Positions 28,488 through 37,738 of a stretch of DNA of 64,000 bases are shown piece by piece. The position numbers and the translations under genes are program-made. The notes beneath the pieces were generated by a model, which was not told the origin of the DNA, did not search any database, and was given only the letters and a program-made list of their open reading frames with translations. The stretch's first letter is position 1; every line of letters begins with the position of its first letter. Location of the stretch: assembly GCA_018266615.1 (NCBI GenBank), contig JAFEAB010000102.1:1-64000 (forward strand), read 5' to 3'. Source of the stretch: Bacteroidota bacterium. Its GTDB lineage: Bacteria > Bacteroidota > Bacteroidia > Chitinophagales > Chitinophagaceae.

Positions 28488-29741
28488 ATGAACACTACTT
28501 TCGAATTACCGGGCAGTTATAAAAAATGGACATGGGGGCTGATTATTGTTGGTCTCGTGGCATTGCTGTACGGGCTTATTATGCTTCACCCTTTTGAGCA
28601 TGGCCATGGGGAAGAACATATTGGAAGCACCCGTTTCTGGGCTGTGCTTTTGCAAAATAGTGTGTACTGGCTTTTAACAGTAAATGCGGCCATGTTCCTG
28701 ATTTGTGCTACCACTATGGCCATGGGCGGCTGGCAGGTGGCACTTCGCCGTGTACCCGAAGCCATCTCCAGTGTGCTTCCGGTACTGGGGTCCATCACCT
28801 TTATTATCTTAATGATTTTGGTTTGGGGCGGGCATTCCGATATTTATCATTGGGTTGATAAAACCGTTGCCGAATCGGACCCGGTTATTAAAGGGAAAAG
28901 CGGATTTCTTAATCCTGTTTTCTTTACCGTTATGGCAGTGATTACGATCGGTGGATGGGCCTTGCTGGGAAGAAAAATGCGGGCGATGAGTTTGAAGATT
29001 GATGAAAATGGCCCGTTAACCTACGAACAGGGGAAACGCTGGATTTGGAACAACACGGTTTGGGCATCCCTATTTATGGTATTTTTTACGCTTACCGTTG
29101 CTTCTTCCACTCCCTGGCTTTGGCTAATGAGTATTGATCCGCATTGGTACAGTACCATGTACAGTTGGTATAATTTCGCCAGCACCTTTGTTTCGGGGCT
29201 ATGCCTTATTACGATTTATGTAATCTTCCTGAAAAACAGGGGACAATTGGAATATGTAACGGAAGAACACCTTCAGGACCTGGGAAAATTCATCTTTGCA
29301 TTTTCCATTTTCTGGACTTATATCTGGTTTTCTCAATACTTACTTATCTGGTATAGTAACCAACCCGAAGAAACCAAATATTTTATTGAAAGGATAGGAA
29401 CTGCAACCCATGCAGGCCCATACAAAGGATTATTCTTCCTCAACCTGATCATAAACTTTGTGGCACCCATTCTTATTCTGATGAAAAAATCAACCAAAAG
29501 AAATTGGTCGCTGATGGTGTTTATGTCGGTGTTGCTTCTTTTTGGTCACTGGATCGATTATTACCTGATGGTAATGCCGGGCACTGTGGGTAAACATGCC
29601 GAACTAATGCCATTTGAATTTGGGATTGCGGCCTTGTTTATTGGAATCATAATGTGGAGCGTGGGAAGATTCCTTACTAAACATCCGTTAACACCTAAAA
29701 ACCATCCATTCCTGAAGGAGAGTGTAATCCATCAATCCTAA
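28488..29741 (+). CDS. actF: Alternative Complex III subunit F, polytopic membrane protein
   Basis: A 417-residue protein with about ten transmembrane helices, related to ActC. It matches the family often named quinol:cytochrome c oxidoreductase membrane subunit. It contains conserved-looking SSTPWLWLMSIDPHWYSTMY and a second quinol-type arm. It is the last act gene before coxB. Confidence 0.9.
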   Translation: MNTTFELPGSYKKWTWGLIIVGLVALLYGLIMLHPFEHGHGEEHIGSTRFWAVLLQNSVYWLLTVNAAMFLICATTMAMGGWQVALRRVPEAISSVLPVLGSITFIILMILVWGGHSDIYHWVDKTVAESDPVIKGKSGFLNPVFFTVMAVITIGGWALLGRKMRAMSLKIDENGPLTYEQGKRWIWNNTVWASLFMVFFTLTVASSTPWLWLMSIDPHWYSTMYSWYNFASTFVSGLCLITIYVIFLKNRGQLEYVTEEHLQDLGKFIFAFSIFWTYIWFSQYLLIWYSNQPEETKYFIERIGTATHAGPYKGLFFLNLIINFVAPILILMKKSTKRNWSLMVFMSVLLLFGHWIDYYLMVMPGTVGKHAELMPFEFGIAALFIGIIMWSVGRFLTKHPLTPKNHPFLKESVIHQS

Positions 29742-29821
29742 CATATAGTTGGTACCTTTAGGATAAAACAGGAAAAGAAAAAATAAGGGAAAGGCCACAG
29801 CTGGCCTAAAAAAAACAACAA

Positions 29822-30898
29822 ATGAAGGCAATTTTTGTAATCGCGATTATTATTTTGATTTTCATTGTGATCTTTCAGATTGCAAGAACCAGCGAATTTA
29901 TAAGTACGCTCAGAGGGGAGGAGAAGACCCGCAAGCAAAGTAATAAGATTAATGCGTACCTGTTGCTGGCTTTTATGATTCTCGGGCTTGTGGCAGCCTG
30001 GTATTGCAATAAAATACTTTATCCCAAGACCCTGCTCCATATCGAGTCGGCATCAGAAGAAGGGAAACATATCGATCTTCTGCTCTGGATCAACATCATT
30101 CTTACCGGAATCGTATTTATCATTACTCATATCCTGCTGTTTTGGTTTGCTTATAAATACCGGGAGCAGGACAATAAGAAAGCGTATTACTTCCCCCACG
30201 ATAGCCGCCTGGAATTATTGTGGACAACCGTTCCTGCGGTGGTACTAACCGTATTGATTGTATTTGGGTTAAAATTCTGGTTTAAAATTACCGGTGATCC
30301 GCCGAAGAATGCCCTGGTTGTAGAAATAACCGGCAAACAGTTTGCCTGGGAAGTTCGCTATCCGGGAAAGGACGGCGTTTTGGGAAAGAAAAATTTTAAA
30401 TTATTTAATCAGCCTGCAGGCAATAACCTCGGTGTTGATTTTGAAGACCCTGAAAGTTGGGACGACATCCATGTGGCGGAAATGCACCTGCCCGTTGGCC
30501 GCCCTGTAAAGTTGGTTATTAATTCGATGGATGTGGTACATGATGTGGGCCTGGCAGCATTTCGTATGAAGATGGATGCCGTTCCGGGTATCCCAACCAC
30601 CATGTGGTTTACTCCCATTCATACCACAGAAGAAATGAGGAAAATGACCGGAAACCCCAACTATCTGTATGAAATCAGTTGCGACCAGATGTGTGGAAAC
30701 GGACACTTTTCGATGCGCGGAATCATTGTTGTAGAATCGGAAGCGGATTATAATGCGTGGCTTGCTAAGCAAACTCCGGAATATTATTCTCTCTTCCCCG
30801 ATAAGAACCCCAATAATAAACCCGCCGTAGTAGCTCCTGCAACGGATAGCTCGAAGACCTCGACTCCAATTGCAGCCGTATTACCCGCAAAACCATAA
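29822..30898 (+). CDS. coxB: Cytochrome c oxidase subunit II
   Basis: Subunit II takes electrons from cytochrome c through the dinuclear CuA centre. Three hydrophobic segments lie in the first half (one N-terminal, then the two of the usual hairpin near 90-150). The cupredoxin domain follows, with VHDVGL and the CuA motif CDQMCGNGHFSM near residues 286-297. The C-terminal tail is Ala/Pro/Lys-rich and lacks a CxxCH, so no haem c is fused here. A gap of 80 nt separates it from actF; both are probably on one transcript. Confidence 0.94.
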   Translation: MKAIFVIAIIILIFIVIFQIARTSEFISTLRGEEKTRKQSNKINAYLLLAFMILGLVAAWYCNKILYPKTLLHIESASEEGKHIDLLLWINIILTGIVFIITHILLFWFAYKYREQDNKKAYYFPHDSRLELLWTTVPAVVLTVLIVFGLKFWFKITGDPPKNALVVEITGKQFAWEVRYPGKDGVLGKKNFKLFNQPAGNNLGVDFEDPESWDDIHVAEMHLPVGRPVKLVINSMDVVHDVGLAAFRMKMDAVPGIPTTMWFTPIHTTEEMRKMTGNPNYLYEISCDQMCGNGHFSMRGIIVVESEADYNAWLAKQTPEYYSLFPDKNPNNKPAVVAPATDSSKTSTPIAAVLPAKP

Positions 30899-30929
30899 GT
30901 TAAACAACCTATAATTTAATATTACCGAT

Positions 30930-32729
30930 ATGAGCAGTGTTGTTACAGCCCCCGATACTACTGGCCATGTGCATGATGCGCATCATGACCACGCACATCA
31001 GGAAAGCTTTATCACCAAATATATTTTCAGCCAGGATCATAAAATGATTTCCAAACAATTCCTGATAACAGGGATTATCTGGGCCATGATTGGCGGATTG
31101 TTTTCGGTGCTTTTTAGAATTCAACTGGGATTTCCAAACGAAACGTTCCCGTTCCTGGAAGATATTCTCGGGCATTGGGCAAAGGGAGGAAAAATCTCTC
31201 CCGAATTTTACTATGCCCTGGTAACCATGCATGGTACTATCCTGGTTTTCTTTGTACTAACGGCCGGGCTTAGTGGAACTTTTTCCAATTTCCTTATTCC
31301 GCTGCAGGTGGGTGCCCGCGATATGGCATCTCCTATGTTGAATATGCTGAGCTATTGGTTTTTCTTTGCTGCTTCGGTGGTAATGATTTCTTCCCTCTTC
31401 CTGCAAACAGGCCCTGCTGCAGGTGGCTGGACGGTATATCCTCCGCTGAGCGCCCTGGGCGACGCATCTCCCGGAAGCCGAATGGGTATGGACCTGTGGC
31501 TGGGAGGGATGGCCTTATTTATTGTGTCTTCTCTGCTTGGTGGGCTTAACTATATCACCACCATTTTGAATATGCGTACCAAAGGGATGAGTATGACCCG
31601 GCTCCCGCTTACCGTTTGGGCCATGCTGTTTACCGCTGTTCTGGGGGTATTAACCTTCCCGGTATTATTTTCCGGGGTACTGCTTTTACTTTTTGATCGT
31701 AACCTGGGTACCAGTTTTTATCTGAGCGATATTGTAATTGCGGGCAAGATACTTCCCAACGAAGGGGGAAGCGCCATTTTGTTCCAGCACCTGTTCTGGT
31801 TCCTGGGTCACCCCGAAGTGTATATTATTATCCTTCCCGTAATGGGCGTGGTATCCGAAATCCTTTCTATTTATTCGCGTAAACCCATTTTTGGTTACCT
31901 GGCGATGGTGGGCTCTCTTTTTGCCATTTGTATCCTGGCCTGCCTGGTATGGGCGCACCATATGTTTGTAACCGGACTTAACCCTTTTGTAGGATCCATC
32001 TTTGTTCTGCTGACACTTTTAATTGCAGTTCCGTCTGCCATTAAGACGTTTAACTGGCTTACGACCATTTGGCGGGGAAATATCCGGTTTACGCCGGCCA
32101 GTTTGTTTGCCATTGGCTTTGTAAGTATGTTCATTAGTGGCGGGCTAACCGGAATCTTCCTGGGGAACTCCGCTATTGATATCCATCTTCATGATACCTA
32201 TTTTGGTATTGCCCACTTCCACCTGGTAATGGGTGTGGCCGCTTTCTTTGGCATGTTTGCCGGTGTTTACCACTGGTTCCCTAAGATGTATGGCCGGTAT
32301 ATGAATAATACCCTGGGCTATATCCATTTCTGGTTTACCCTGGTGGGGGCCTATTGCATTTTCTGGCCTATGCACTACGAAGGTTTTGCAGGTATGCCTC
32401 GCCGTTATTATGATTACCAGAACTGGGAATCTTTTAAAATGTTTGGCGGCCTGAATGAATTTATCAGCATTGTGGCTATCATCACCTATGCGGCACAATT
32501 ACTTTTTGTTATTAACTTTTTCTATAGCATTTGGAAAGGACGCAGAGTAAAAGATACCAACCCATGGAAGGCTAATACCCTGGAGTGGACAACCCCTATA
32601 AAACCGGGGCACGGGAACTGGGTTGGAGAAATTCCGGAAGTTCATCGTTGGCCTTATGATTATAGTAAAGACGGGCATGATTTTATTCCGCAAACAACCC
32701 CGATAGGGAAAGACGAATCAAGCCATTAA
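30930..32729 (+). CDS. coxA: Cytochrome c oxidase subunit I
   Basis: Haem-copper oxidase catalytic subunit, 599 residues and about 12 transmembrane helices. HPEVY near residue 293 contains the CuB His cross-linked to Tyr, and HHMF near 343 supplies the two other CuB ligands. HFHLVMG near 428-434 supplies the haem a3 and haem a ligands. The short His-rich N-terminus (HVHDAHHDHAHQ) may bind metal. It reduces oxygen to water with proton pumping. Confidence 0.96.
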   Translation: MSSVVTAPDTTGHVHDAHHDHAHQESFITKYIFSQDHKMISKQFLITGIIWAMIGGLFSVLFRIQLGFPNETFPFLEDILGHWAKGGKISPEFYYALVTMHGTILVFFVLTAGLSGTFSNFLIPLQVGARDMASPMLNMLSYWFFFAASVVMISSLFLQTGPAAGGWTVYPPLSALGDASPGSRMGMDLWLGGMALFIVSSLLGGLNYITTILNMRTKGMSMTRLPLTVWAMLFTAVLGVLTFPVLFSGVLLLLFDRNLGTSFYLSDIVIAGKILPNEGGSAILFQHLFWFLGHPEVYIIILPVMGVVSEILSIYSRKPIFGYLAMVGSLFAICILACLVWAHHMFVTGLNPFVGSIFVLLTLLIAVPSAIKTFNWLTTIWRGNIRFTPASLFAIGFVSMFISGGLTGIFLGNSAIDIHLHDTYFGIAHFHLVMGVAAFFGMFAGVYHWFPKMYGRYMNNTLGYIHFWFTLVGAYCIFWPMHYEGFAGMPRRYYDYQNWESFKMFGGLNEFISIVAIITYAAQLLFVINFFYSIWKGRRVKDTNPWKANTLEWTTPIKPGHGNWVGEIPEVHRWPYDYSKDGHDFIPQTTPIGKDESSH

Positions 32730-32784
32730 GCGGAATTGAAAATGAACTTTTAGGCTCTGTTGCCCAGGCAACCGGGTGTCAACA

Positions 32785-33702
32785 ATGGAGCAGAAACCAA
32801 ACATATCCAATTCAACGTCGTTTGCATTGGCAGGAAAAGTGAAGGATTATTTTGTTTTAATCAAATTCACGTTAAGTTTTTTGGTTTCGTTTAGTGCGGT
32901 GGTAAGTTTTTTGATAGCACCTTACCAACAGGTTTATACCCGGTCAACGCTATCCTTAGTTCTTTTACTTTTTATCGCAGGCATGCTTATTACAGGTGCT
33001 GCCAACGGAATTAACCAGGCTGCAGAAAAGGACACCGACGCATTAATGCGGCGAACTGCCAAACGGCCGGTTGCCAGTGGAAAAATGAAACCTCTTGAGG
33101 CCTATATTTTCTCGGCCATTTGCGTTTCATTGGGATTAGCCATGATGTGGTACTTTTTTAATCTTCAAAGTGCTGCCATCAGTGCATTTAGCTTTTTCCT
33201 TTATGCCTTCATTTACACCCCGCTGAAAAAAATTAATTCTATTTCAGTGTTGGTGGGCGCTGTTCCAGGGGCACTTCCCTGTCTGATTGGCTGGGTAGCA
33301 GCCACAAACAGTTTTAGCATGGGAGGATGGGTGTTATTCGCTATCCAGTTTCTGTGGCAGTTTCCGCATTTTTGGGCGATCGCATGGCTGGCGCATGGAG
33401 ATTATACCAAAGCAGGATTTAAATTGCTTCCATCCGAAAAGGGGCCAACCAAATTTACCGCGGTGCAATCCATCATTTATAGTGTGATGATGGTGCCAAT
33501 TGGGTTCCTCCCCTATATTTTTGGGATCAGCGGACTGGCGAGCCTTTTTATTTTGCTGGTTTGCAACCTGTGGATGGTATATGTAAGTGTTATGTTGTAC
33601 CGGAAAATGACGCCAAAGAGTGCAAGAATGGTGATGTTCAGCGCCTATTTCTATCTGATGATTGTACTGCTTTCGTTATATGCCGATAAAGTAAAAATTT
33701 AA
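32785..33702 (+). CDS. ctaB: Protohaem IX farnesyltransferase
   Basis: A UbiA-family prenyltransferase that makes haem O from haem B, needed for the oxidase. It shows the metal-binding motif NGINQAAEKDTDALMRRTAKR, the CyoE/CtaB-type form of the first UbiA motif, and about eight membrane segments. The second motif region is the HGDYTKAGFKLLPSEKG stretch. ATG 32785 is preferred; a GTG three codons upstream (32776) is possible. It lies directly inside the oxidase gene set. Confidence 0.93.
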   Translation: MEQKPNISNSTSFALAGKVKDYFVLIKFTLSFLVSFSAVVSFLIAPYQQVYTRSTLSLVLLLFIAGMLITGAANGINQAAEKDTDALMRRTAKRPVASGKMKPLEAYIFSAICVSLGLAMMWYFFNLQSAAISAFSFFLYAFIYTPLKKINSISVLVGAVPGALPCLIGWVAATNSFSMGGWVLFAIQFLWQFPHFWAIAWLAHGDYTKAGFKLLPSEKGPTKFTAVQSIIYSVMMVPIGFLPYIFGISGLASLFILLVCNLWMVYVSVMLYRKMTPKSARMVMFSAYFYLMIVLLSLYADKVKI

Positions 33703-33728
33703 AAAAGAAGAGCAAAAGAATAATTGAT

Positions 33729-34295
33729 ATGCTTGCAGGAGCAATGGAACAAAAAAATAAAATACACCCCCATAAGTTTACTCTTTGGGTTGGTATTGGG
33801 AGCATATTGATGATGTTTGCCGGTTTAACCAGCGCCTACATCATAAAAAGAAACCAGGTTAATTGGGAAACATTTGAGCTTCCCGTTGCCTTTTGGTGGA
33901 GCACAGGGGCCATATTGGCAAGCAGCATTACGTTGTTCCTGGCATTAAGATCTTTTAAAGAAAGGCAGGTTCACCGATACAGAATGCTATTGATTTCGAC
34001 CCTTGTATTGGGTTTGTTATTTATTGTTCTGCAAATTGTGGGGTTTGCCAATATCTGGGCGCAGGGAATAACGTTTACGGGTAGTGTGTCGTATTCTTTT
34101 CTCTATACCATTGTTGGCTTACACGCATTGCACGTTTTGGGAGGAATTATTGCATTGATTGTAATGCTGTTCAAAGCCTATAGTGCAAAAGTGCGGAACT
34201 ACAGTGTGGTTCCGGTGGAATTGATAAATACCTACTGGCATTTTGTTGATATATTATGGATATATCTGCTTGCATTTTTGATTTTTATTAGATAG
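33729..34295 (+). CDS. Cytochrome c oxidase subunit III, short form
   Basis: The 188-residue protein has five hydrophobic helices of the subunit III fold, ending with HFVDILWIYLL, a subunit III signature. It is shorter than the next gene, which encodes a second subunit III. Two starts are possible, ATG 33729 or 33744 (MEQKNK). Confidence 0.88.
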   Translation: MLAGAMEQKNKIHPHKFTLWVGIGSILMMFAGLTSAYIIKRNQVNWETFELPVAFWWSTGAILASSITLFLALRSFKERQVHRYRMLLISTLVLGLLFIVLQIVGFANIWAQGITFTGSVSYSFLYTIVGLHALHVLGGIIALIVMLFKAYSAKVRNYSVVPVELINTYWHFVDILWIYLLAFLIFIR

Positions 34296-34324
34296 TAAAG
34301 AATAAAGAATATTTATTATTAATT

Positions 34325-35203
34325 ATGGCAACAACAACGATACCTGCAGGAACTAAGTGGTGGAGTGGCGGAAAAAGCCCCTTCAATGTTAGTTATGGCA
34401 AGGTTATGATGTGGTATTTCCTGATGAGTGACTCTTTTACCTTTGGCTCTCTGCTGATTGCCTATGGGGCCACTCGCTTCAGCGAAAATTTTTGGCCCGA
34501 TCCAAACCATGTATTCAACACCTTTCCTTTTGCGGGCGAAGCAAATCTGCCGCTTGCGTTTGTGAGCTTAATGACCTTCATCCTCATTTTCAGTTCCGTT
34601 ACGATGGTGCTGGCAGTTCATGAAGGCCATAAAATGAACCGGAAAGGGGTTGAAAAATATATGCTGTTAACCATCCTCGGCGGGCTCGCATTTTTAAGCT
34701 GCCAGGCCTGGGAGTGGACGCACTTATTAACCGGACACCATATTGCCCTGCTTAAGGATGGCACCCTGGGTACCATGCACACCAGCATTATGCAAAATCC
34801 ATTTGGCCCCGCCCTTTCGCATGAAGAAATAGTTAATGCCCTTCAGGTTACCCCTCACGATCAACTGGTAACCATTGCCGGAACGCTGGAGCATACCGGA
34901 GGAGTAGCAGCGGATTTGGCCAAACTTTCCGATCAGGATTTAATAAATCAAATTTCAAGTGCAGGGATTCATGCCAATCAACCCGGGGTTGTTTCGTTTG
35001 GAGGCTTCTTTTTTGGAATTACCGGGTTCCATGGCTTCCATGTGTTTAGCGGGGTTGTAATCAACCTGGTTATGTATATTAAAACAAGGCTTGGCCACTT
35101 CGATGAAAGAGGCCATTACGAAATGATCGAAAAAGCAGGGCTGTACTGGCACTTCGTAGATCTTGTTTGGGTATTTGTATTCCTTTTCTTCTACCTTGTT
35201 TAA
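34325..35203 (+). CDS. Cytochrome c oxidase subunit III, long form
   Basis: The 292-residue subunit III homologue ends with YWHFVDLVWVFVFLFFY. It has an insertion of about 80 mostly hydrophilic residues (about 140-225) before the GFHGFHVFSG helix. The tandem of a short and a long subunit III gene recurs in Bacteroidota oxidase operons. It follows the first copy by 29 nt. Confidence 0.88.
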   Translation: MATTTIPAGTKWWSGGKSPFNVSYGKVMMWYFLMSDSFTFGSLLIAYGATRFSENFWPDPNHVFNTFPFAGEANLPLAFVSLMTFILIFSSVTMVLAVHEGHKMNRKGVEKYMLLTILGGLAFLSCQAWEWTHLLTGHHIALLKDGTLGTMHTSIMQNPFGPALSHEEIVNALQVTPHDQLVTIAGTLEHTGGVAADLAKLSDQDLINQISSAGIHANQPGVVSFGGFFFGITGFHGFHVFSGVVINLVMYIKTRLGHFDERGHYEMIEKAGLYWHFVDLVWVFVFLFFYLV

Positions 35204-35224
35204 TCTTTATTTCTAAATAATTTT

Positions 35225-35659
35225 ATGAGTCAGCATACCATATCGCCGGAAATTACCTATCATTCTGCCCCATCGGAGAATACCAAACGCATTTGGAAAA
35301 CATTTTGGATCCTTTCTGTGATTACCCTGGTGGAATTAGGGATTGGATTGGCTATTTATAATATTCATAAAGAAGCCCAGCCCAATCAGGCATTGGTCCA
35401 TTTCTTTAAAGGAATGGTAACCATCCTCACTTTGGCAAAAGCGTATTATATTATTTCTGTGTTCATGCACCTGGGCGATGAAATCAGAAATTTTATTTTG
35501 TCTATTGCCGTACCCATGTCCTTGTTCGTGTGGTTTATTATTTCCATGATTTGGGAAGGAGACAGTTGGAGGAACCTCAAAAATACCGATGCCGGTTCTC
35601 GGCCCGCTAAAACGGAAATGGTGAAACCGGCTGCCGTTCAACCCGGCGCTCCACAATAG
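35225..35659 (+). CDS. Cytochrome c oxidase subunit IV family protein
   Basis: The 144-residue protein has three transmembrane helices and the AYYIISVFMHLGDEIRNF segment typical of prokaryotic subunit IV (CyoD-like) proteins. The Pro/Ala-rich tail resembles that of coxB. It is the last gene of the operon; a hairpin terminator follows. Confidence 0.85.
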   Translation: MSQHTISPEITYHSAPSENTKRIWKTFWILSVITLVELGIGLAIYNIHKEAQPNQALVHFFKGMVTILTLAKAYYIISVFMHLGDEIRNFILSIAVPMSLFVWFIISMIWEGDSWRNLKNTDAGSRPAKTEMVKPAAVQPGAPQ

Positions 35660-35687
35660 CCCTGCTAAAACCTTAATACGTTAAAAT

Positions 35688-35713
35688 GCCCTCCCAATGG
35701 AGGGTGTTTTTTT
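35688..35713 (+). terminator. Terminator of the act-cox operon
   Basis: A perfect 6-bp GC stem, CCCTCC (35689-35694) and GGAGGG (35699-35704), with a CAAT loop is followed by seven T. It lies inside the 5' extension of the SCO frame and shows that this extension is not coding. Confidence 0.88.
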
Positions 35714-35772
35714 ACAATCCTTTGTGCAGTTCGGTTGTTTTGTTCGACCTTTGCGGCACAATCGAACTTACC

Positions 35773-36561
35773 TTGAATACAAAAGCGTTTTCCGCCTTAC
35801 TTATTGCCATCCTCCTTCCGCTAACCGGATATTGGATATTGAAATATTACAGCAAAGAGGCGGTTCATATCCCTCCCCGGTATTTTTATGATAGCGTCCG
35901 CACGGTTGAAGGAAATGGAAAAATTAGTACCGATACGGTTTGGCACCATGTAAAGAACATCTCATTTACCAACCAGCTTGGCCAAAAAGTTTCACTCGAT
36001 GACCTAAAGGGGAAAATTATTGTTTTGGACTTCTTCTTTACCCATTGCCCTTCCATTTGCCCAAGCCTCACCCGAAACATGAAGAAATTGCAGGACTCGT
36101 TTCAAAAGAACGACAGCATTGTACAATTCATCTCATTTAGTGTTGACCCTGAGAGGGACAGTGTGCCTCAGTTACGAAAATTTGCCGACCGGTTTAAGGT
36201 GGATCATGATAACTGGTGGTTTGCGCAGGCCGACCGGAAGACGTTGTACGACTTTGCATTCTCAGAAATAAAAGCAAGCATTGCCGATACGCGCATTGAT
36301 ACGGCGTTTATACATACCGAAAACTTCTTTTTGCTGGACAGCAACCGGGTGGTGCGTGGCTGGTATAATGGCCTCGATACAAACCGACTTTCACAACTTG
36401 CCCGCGATATCCCCATCCTCCTACTCGAAAAAAGTAAAACCAGCCCTTCCTTTTTCAGAAATTACATCCCATACCTTCCTGTTATTTTTATTGGGATTGG
36501 GTTGATTATTTTTATTTCAGTTTACCTTTCTACCCGGAAAGACAAATACGATAAGCCCTGA
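35773..36561 (+). CDS. SCO1/SenC-family copper chaperone for oxidase assembly
   Basis: A thioredoxin-fold protein that delivers copper to the CuA site. The N-terminal anchor (NTKAFSALLIAILLPLTGYW) is followed by the redox/copper motif FTHCPSICPSL and the downstream conserved His (AFIHTENFFLLD). A second hydrophobic segment lies near the C-terminus. I choose the TTG at 35773 as start. The frame extends back to an ATG at 35686, but that codon and the following bases form the operon terminator, and the extra 29 residues do not resemble the family. Confidence 0.88.
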   Translation: MNTKAFSALLIAILLPLTGYWILKYYSKEAVHIPPRYFYDSVRTVEGNGKISTDTVWHHVKNISFTNQLGQKVSLDDLKGKIIVLDFFFTHCPSICPSLTRNMKKLQDSFQKNDSIVQFISFSVDPERDSVPQLRKFADRFKVDHDNWWFAQADRKTLYDFAFSEIKASIADTRIDTAFIHTENFFLLDSNRVVRGWYNGLDTNRLSQLARDIPILLLEKSKTSPSFFRNYIPYLPVIFIGIGLIIFISVYLSTRKDKYDKP

Positions 36562-36562
36562 T

Positions 36563-37156
36563 ATGATGCTTCATCCTGTATTGAAAAGAAACGACAAGAA
36601 GGCCAAATGGATAATTGGTACGGCCACTGTAATTGTATTTATTCTGATGACCATTTTGGGTAAATACAACCTCGCAGGTAAAGTAAACCTTCCTTTCGAT
36701 AAACACATTTTTGCCACCCTTAATGCCATAATAAATACCGTGGTGAGCGGGTTGCTGATAGCCGGATTAATTACAGCAAAACGAAAGTACTATCCGGTTC
36801 ATAAAACCATTATGCTTACTGCATTGGCCTTGTCGGTAGTTTTTTTGGTGAGCTATGTATGCCACCATCTTTTTGCAGGAGAAGCTATATATGGCGATGT
36901 GGATGGGAACAGGGTGTTAAGTGATATGGAAAGGAGCACCGTTGGAGGTATGCGAGCTGTATATCTTATCCTGTTAATCCTGCACATCCCGCTGGCCGGA
37001 CTGGTACTGCCCTTTATTTTATTTGCGGCCTACCGGGCCTTATCAGGAGATTATGAAAAGCATAAAAAACTGGTGCGATTTGTATGGCCGGTATGGTTTT
37101 TTGTAGCCGTTTCGGGGGTTGTTATTTACCGGATGATATCACCCTATTATCATTAA
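36563..37156 (+). CDS. DUF420-domain membrane protein
   Basis: The 197-residue protein has about five hydrophobic helices and conserved His residues in the YPVHKTIMLTAL, YVCHHLF and LHIPLAG segments, the pattern of DUF420. Members include CtaM-like factors needed for oxidase maturation in Firmicutes. Its position 1 nt after the SCO gene supports an assembly role here (inference). The ATG at 36563 is followed by a second ATG; either may be used. Confidence 0.82.
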   Translation: MMLHPVLKRNDKKAKWIIGTATVIVFILMTILGKYNLAGKVNLPFDKHIFATLNAIINTVVSGLLIAGLITAKRKYYPVHKTIMLTALALSVVFLVSYVCHHLFAGEAIYGDVDGNRVLSDMERSTVGGMRAVYLILLILHIPLAGLVLPFILFAAYRALSGDYEKHKKLVRFVWPVWFFVAVSGVVIYRMISPYYH

Positions 37157-37158
37157 GA

Positions 37159-37545
37159 TTATTTGAAAGATAATTCCACCACGGGGTCCCAGAATTTCTT
37201 TTCAAAATCAACCACGGTTTCATTTTTTACCAACACTTTTTCTTTTTTCAGCAACTCTTCCATTTCGGTTGGGGAAGAAAAATGATGTTTACCGGTTAGC
37301 ATTCCATTGCGGTTTACCACCCGTTGTGCCGGTACAGCGGGGTGTGCGAATCGGGAGGAGTTAAGGGCCCACCCAACCATTCGGGCACTCATTTTAGTTC
37401 CGAGATAGGCCGCTATGGCACCATAGGAAGTAACTCTGCCTTTGGGAATTTGCCGCACCACATCATACACGTCATTGTAGAAATTAAAATCTCCCCTATG
37501 GATCTCCGGGAGCTTTTCTGCACTCTTATTTTTCGCCTTTTTCAT
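37159..37545 (-). CDS. Alkyltransferase-like (ATL) DNA-binding protein, no active-site Cys
   Basis: The domain matches the DNA-binding half of O6-methylguanine methyltransferase: VYDVVRQIPKGRVTSYGAIA, then ARMVGWALNSS. The reactive PCHRV motif is replaced by PAQRVV, so it cannot accept an alkyl group. Family ATL proteins bind alkylated bases and flag them for nucleotide excision repair. I use ATG 37545 (MKKAKNKSAEK), which overlaps the end of the upstream gene by 20 nt; the frame runs back to 37650. It ends 2 nt from the convergent DUF420 gene stop. Confidence 0.85.
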   Translation of the reverse strand: MKKAKNKSAEKLPEIHRGDFNFYNDVYDVVRQIPKGRVTSYGAIAAYLGTKMSARMVGWALNSSRFAHPAVPAQRVVNRNGMLTGKHHFSSPTEMEELLKKEKVLVKNETVVDFEKKFWDPVVELSFK

Positions 37546-37738
37546 TTTGTTGTGCTTTTCTTTTTTCCAGCAACTGGGTTCTTTTGGGTTCCGGAACTGC
37601 TTTGTAATTGTAGGGGCAATGCCTGCAGCCGTTGCCGCAACAGTAGCCACGATCCAGCAGGTACTTTTCGGTAAATACCTGGAACCCTTCCGGATTCAGG
37701 TAGTATTCATCGTCATCCAATGGTGGCCGTATCCTCAT
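37526..37738 (-). CDS. Small Cys-rich protein (DUF5522-like)
   Basis: About 70 residues from ATG 37738 (MRIRPPLDDDEYYLNPEG). The core GYCCGNGCRHCPYNYK has four Cys and a His in metal-ligand spacing, as in the small family I recall as DUF5522. The ATG overlaps the trmB 3' end by about 26 nt, and its own end overlaps the ATL gene, so trmB, this gene and the ATL gene are coupled. Function unknown. Confidence 0.75.
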   Translation of the reverse strand: MRIRPPLDDDEYYLNPEGFQVFTEKYLLDRGYCCGNGCRHCPYNYKAVPEPKRTQLLEKRKAQQNEKGEK

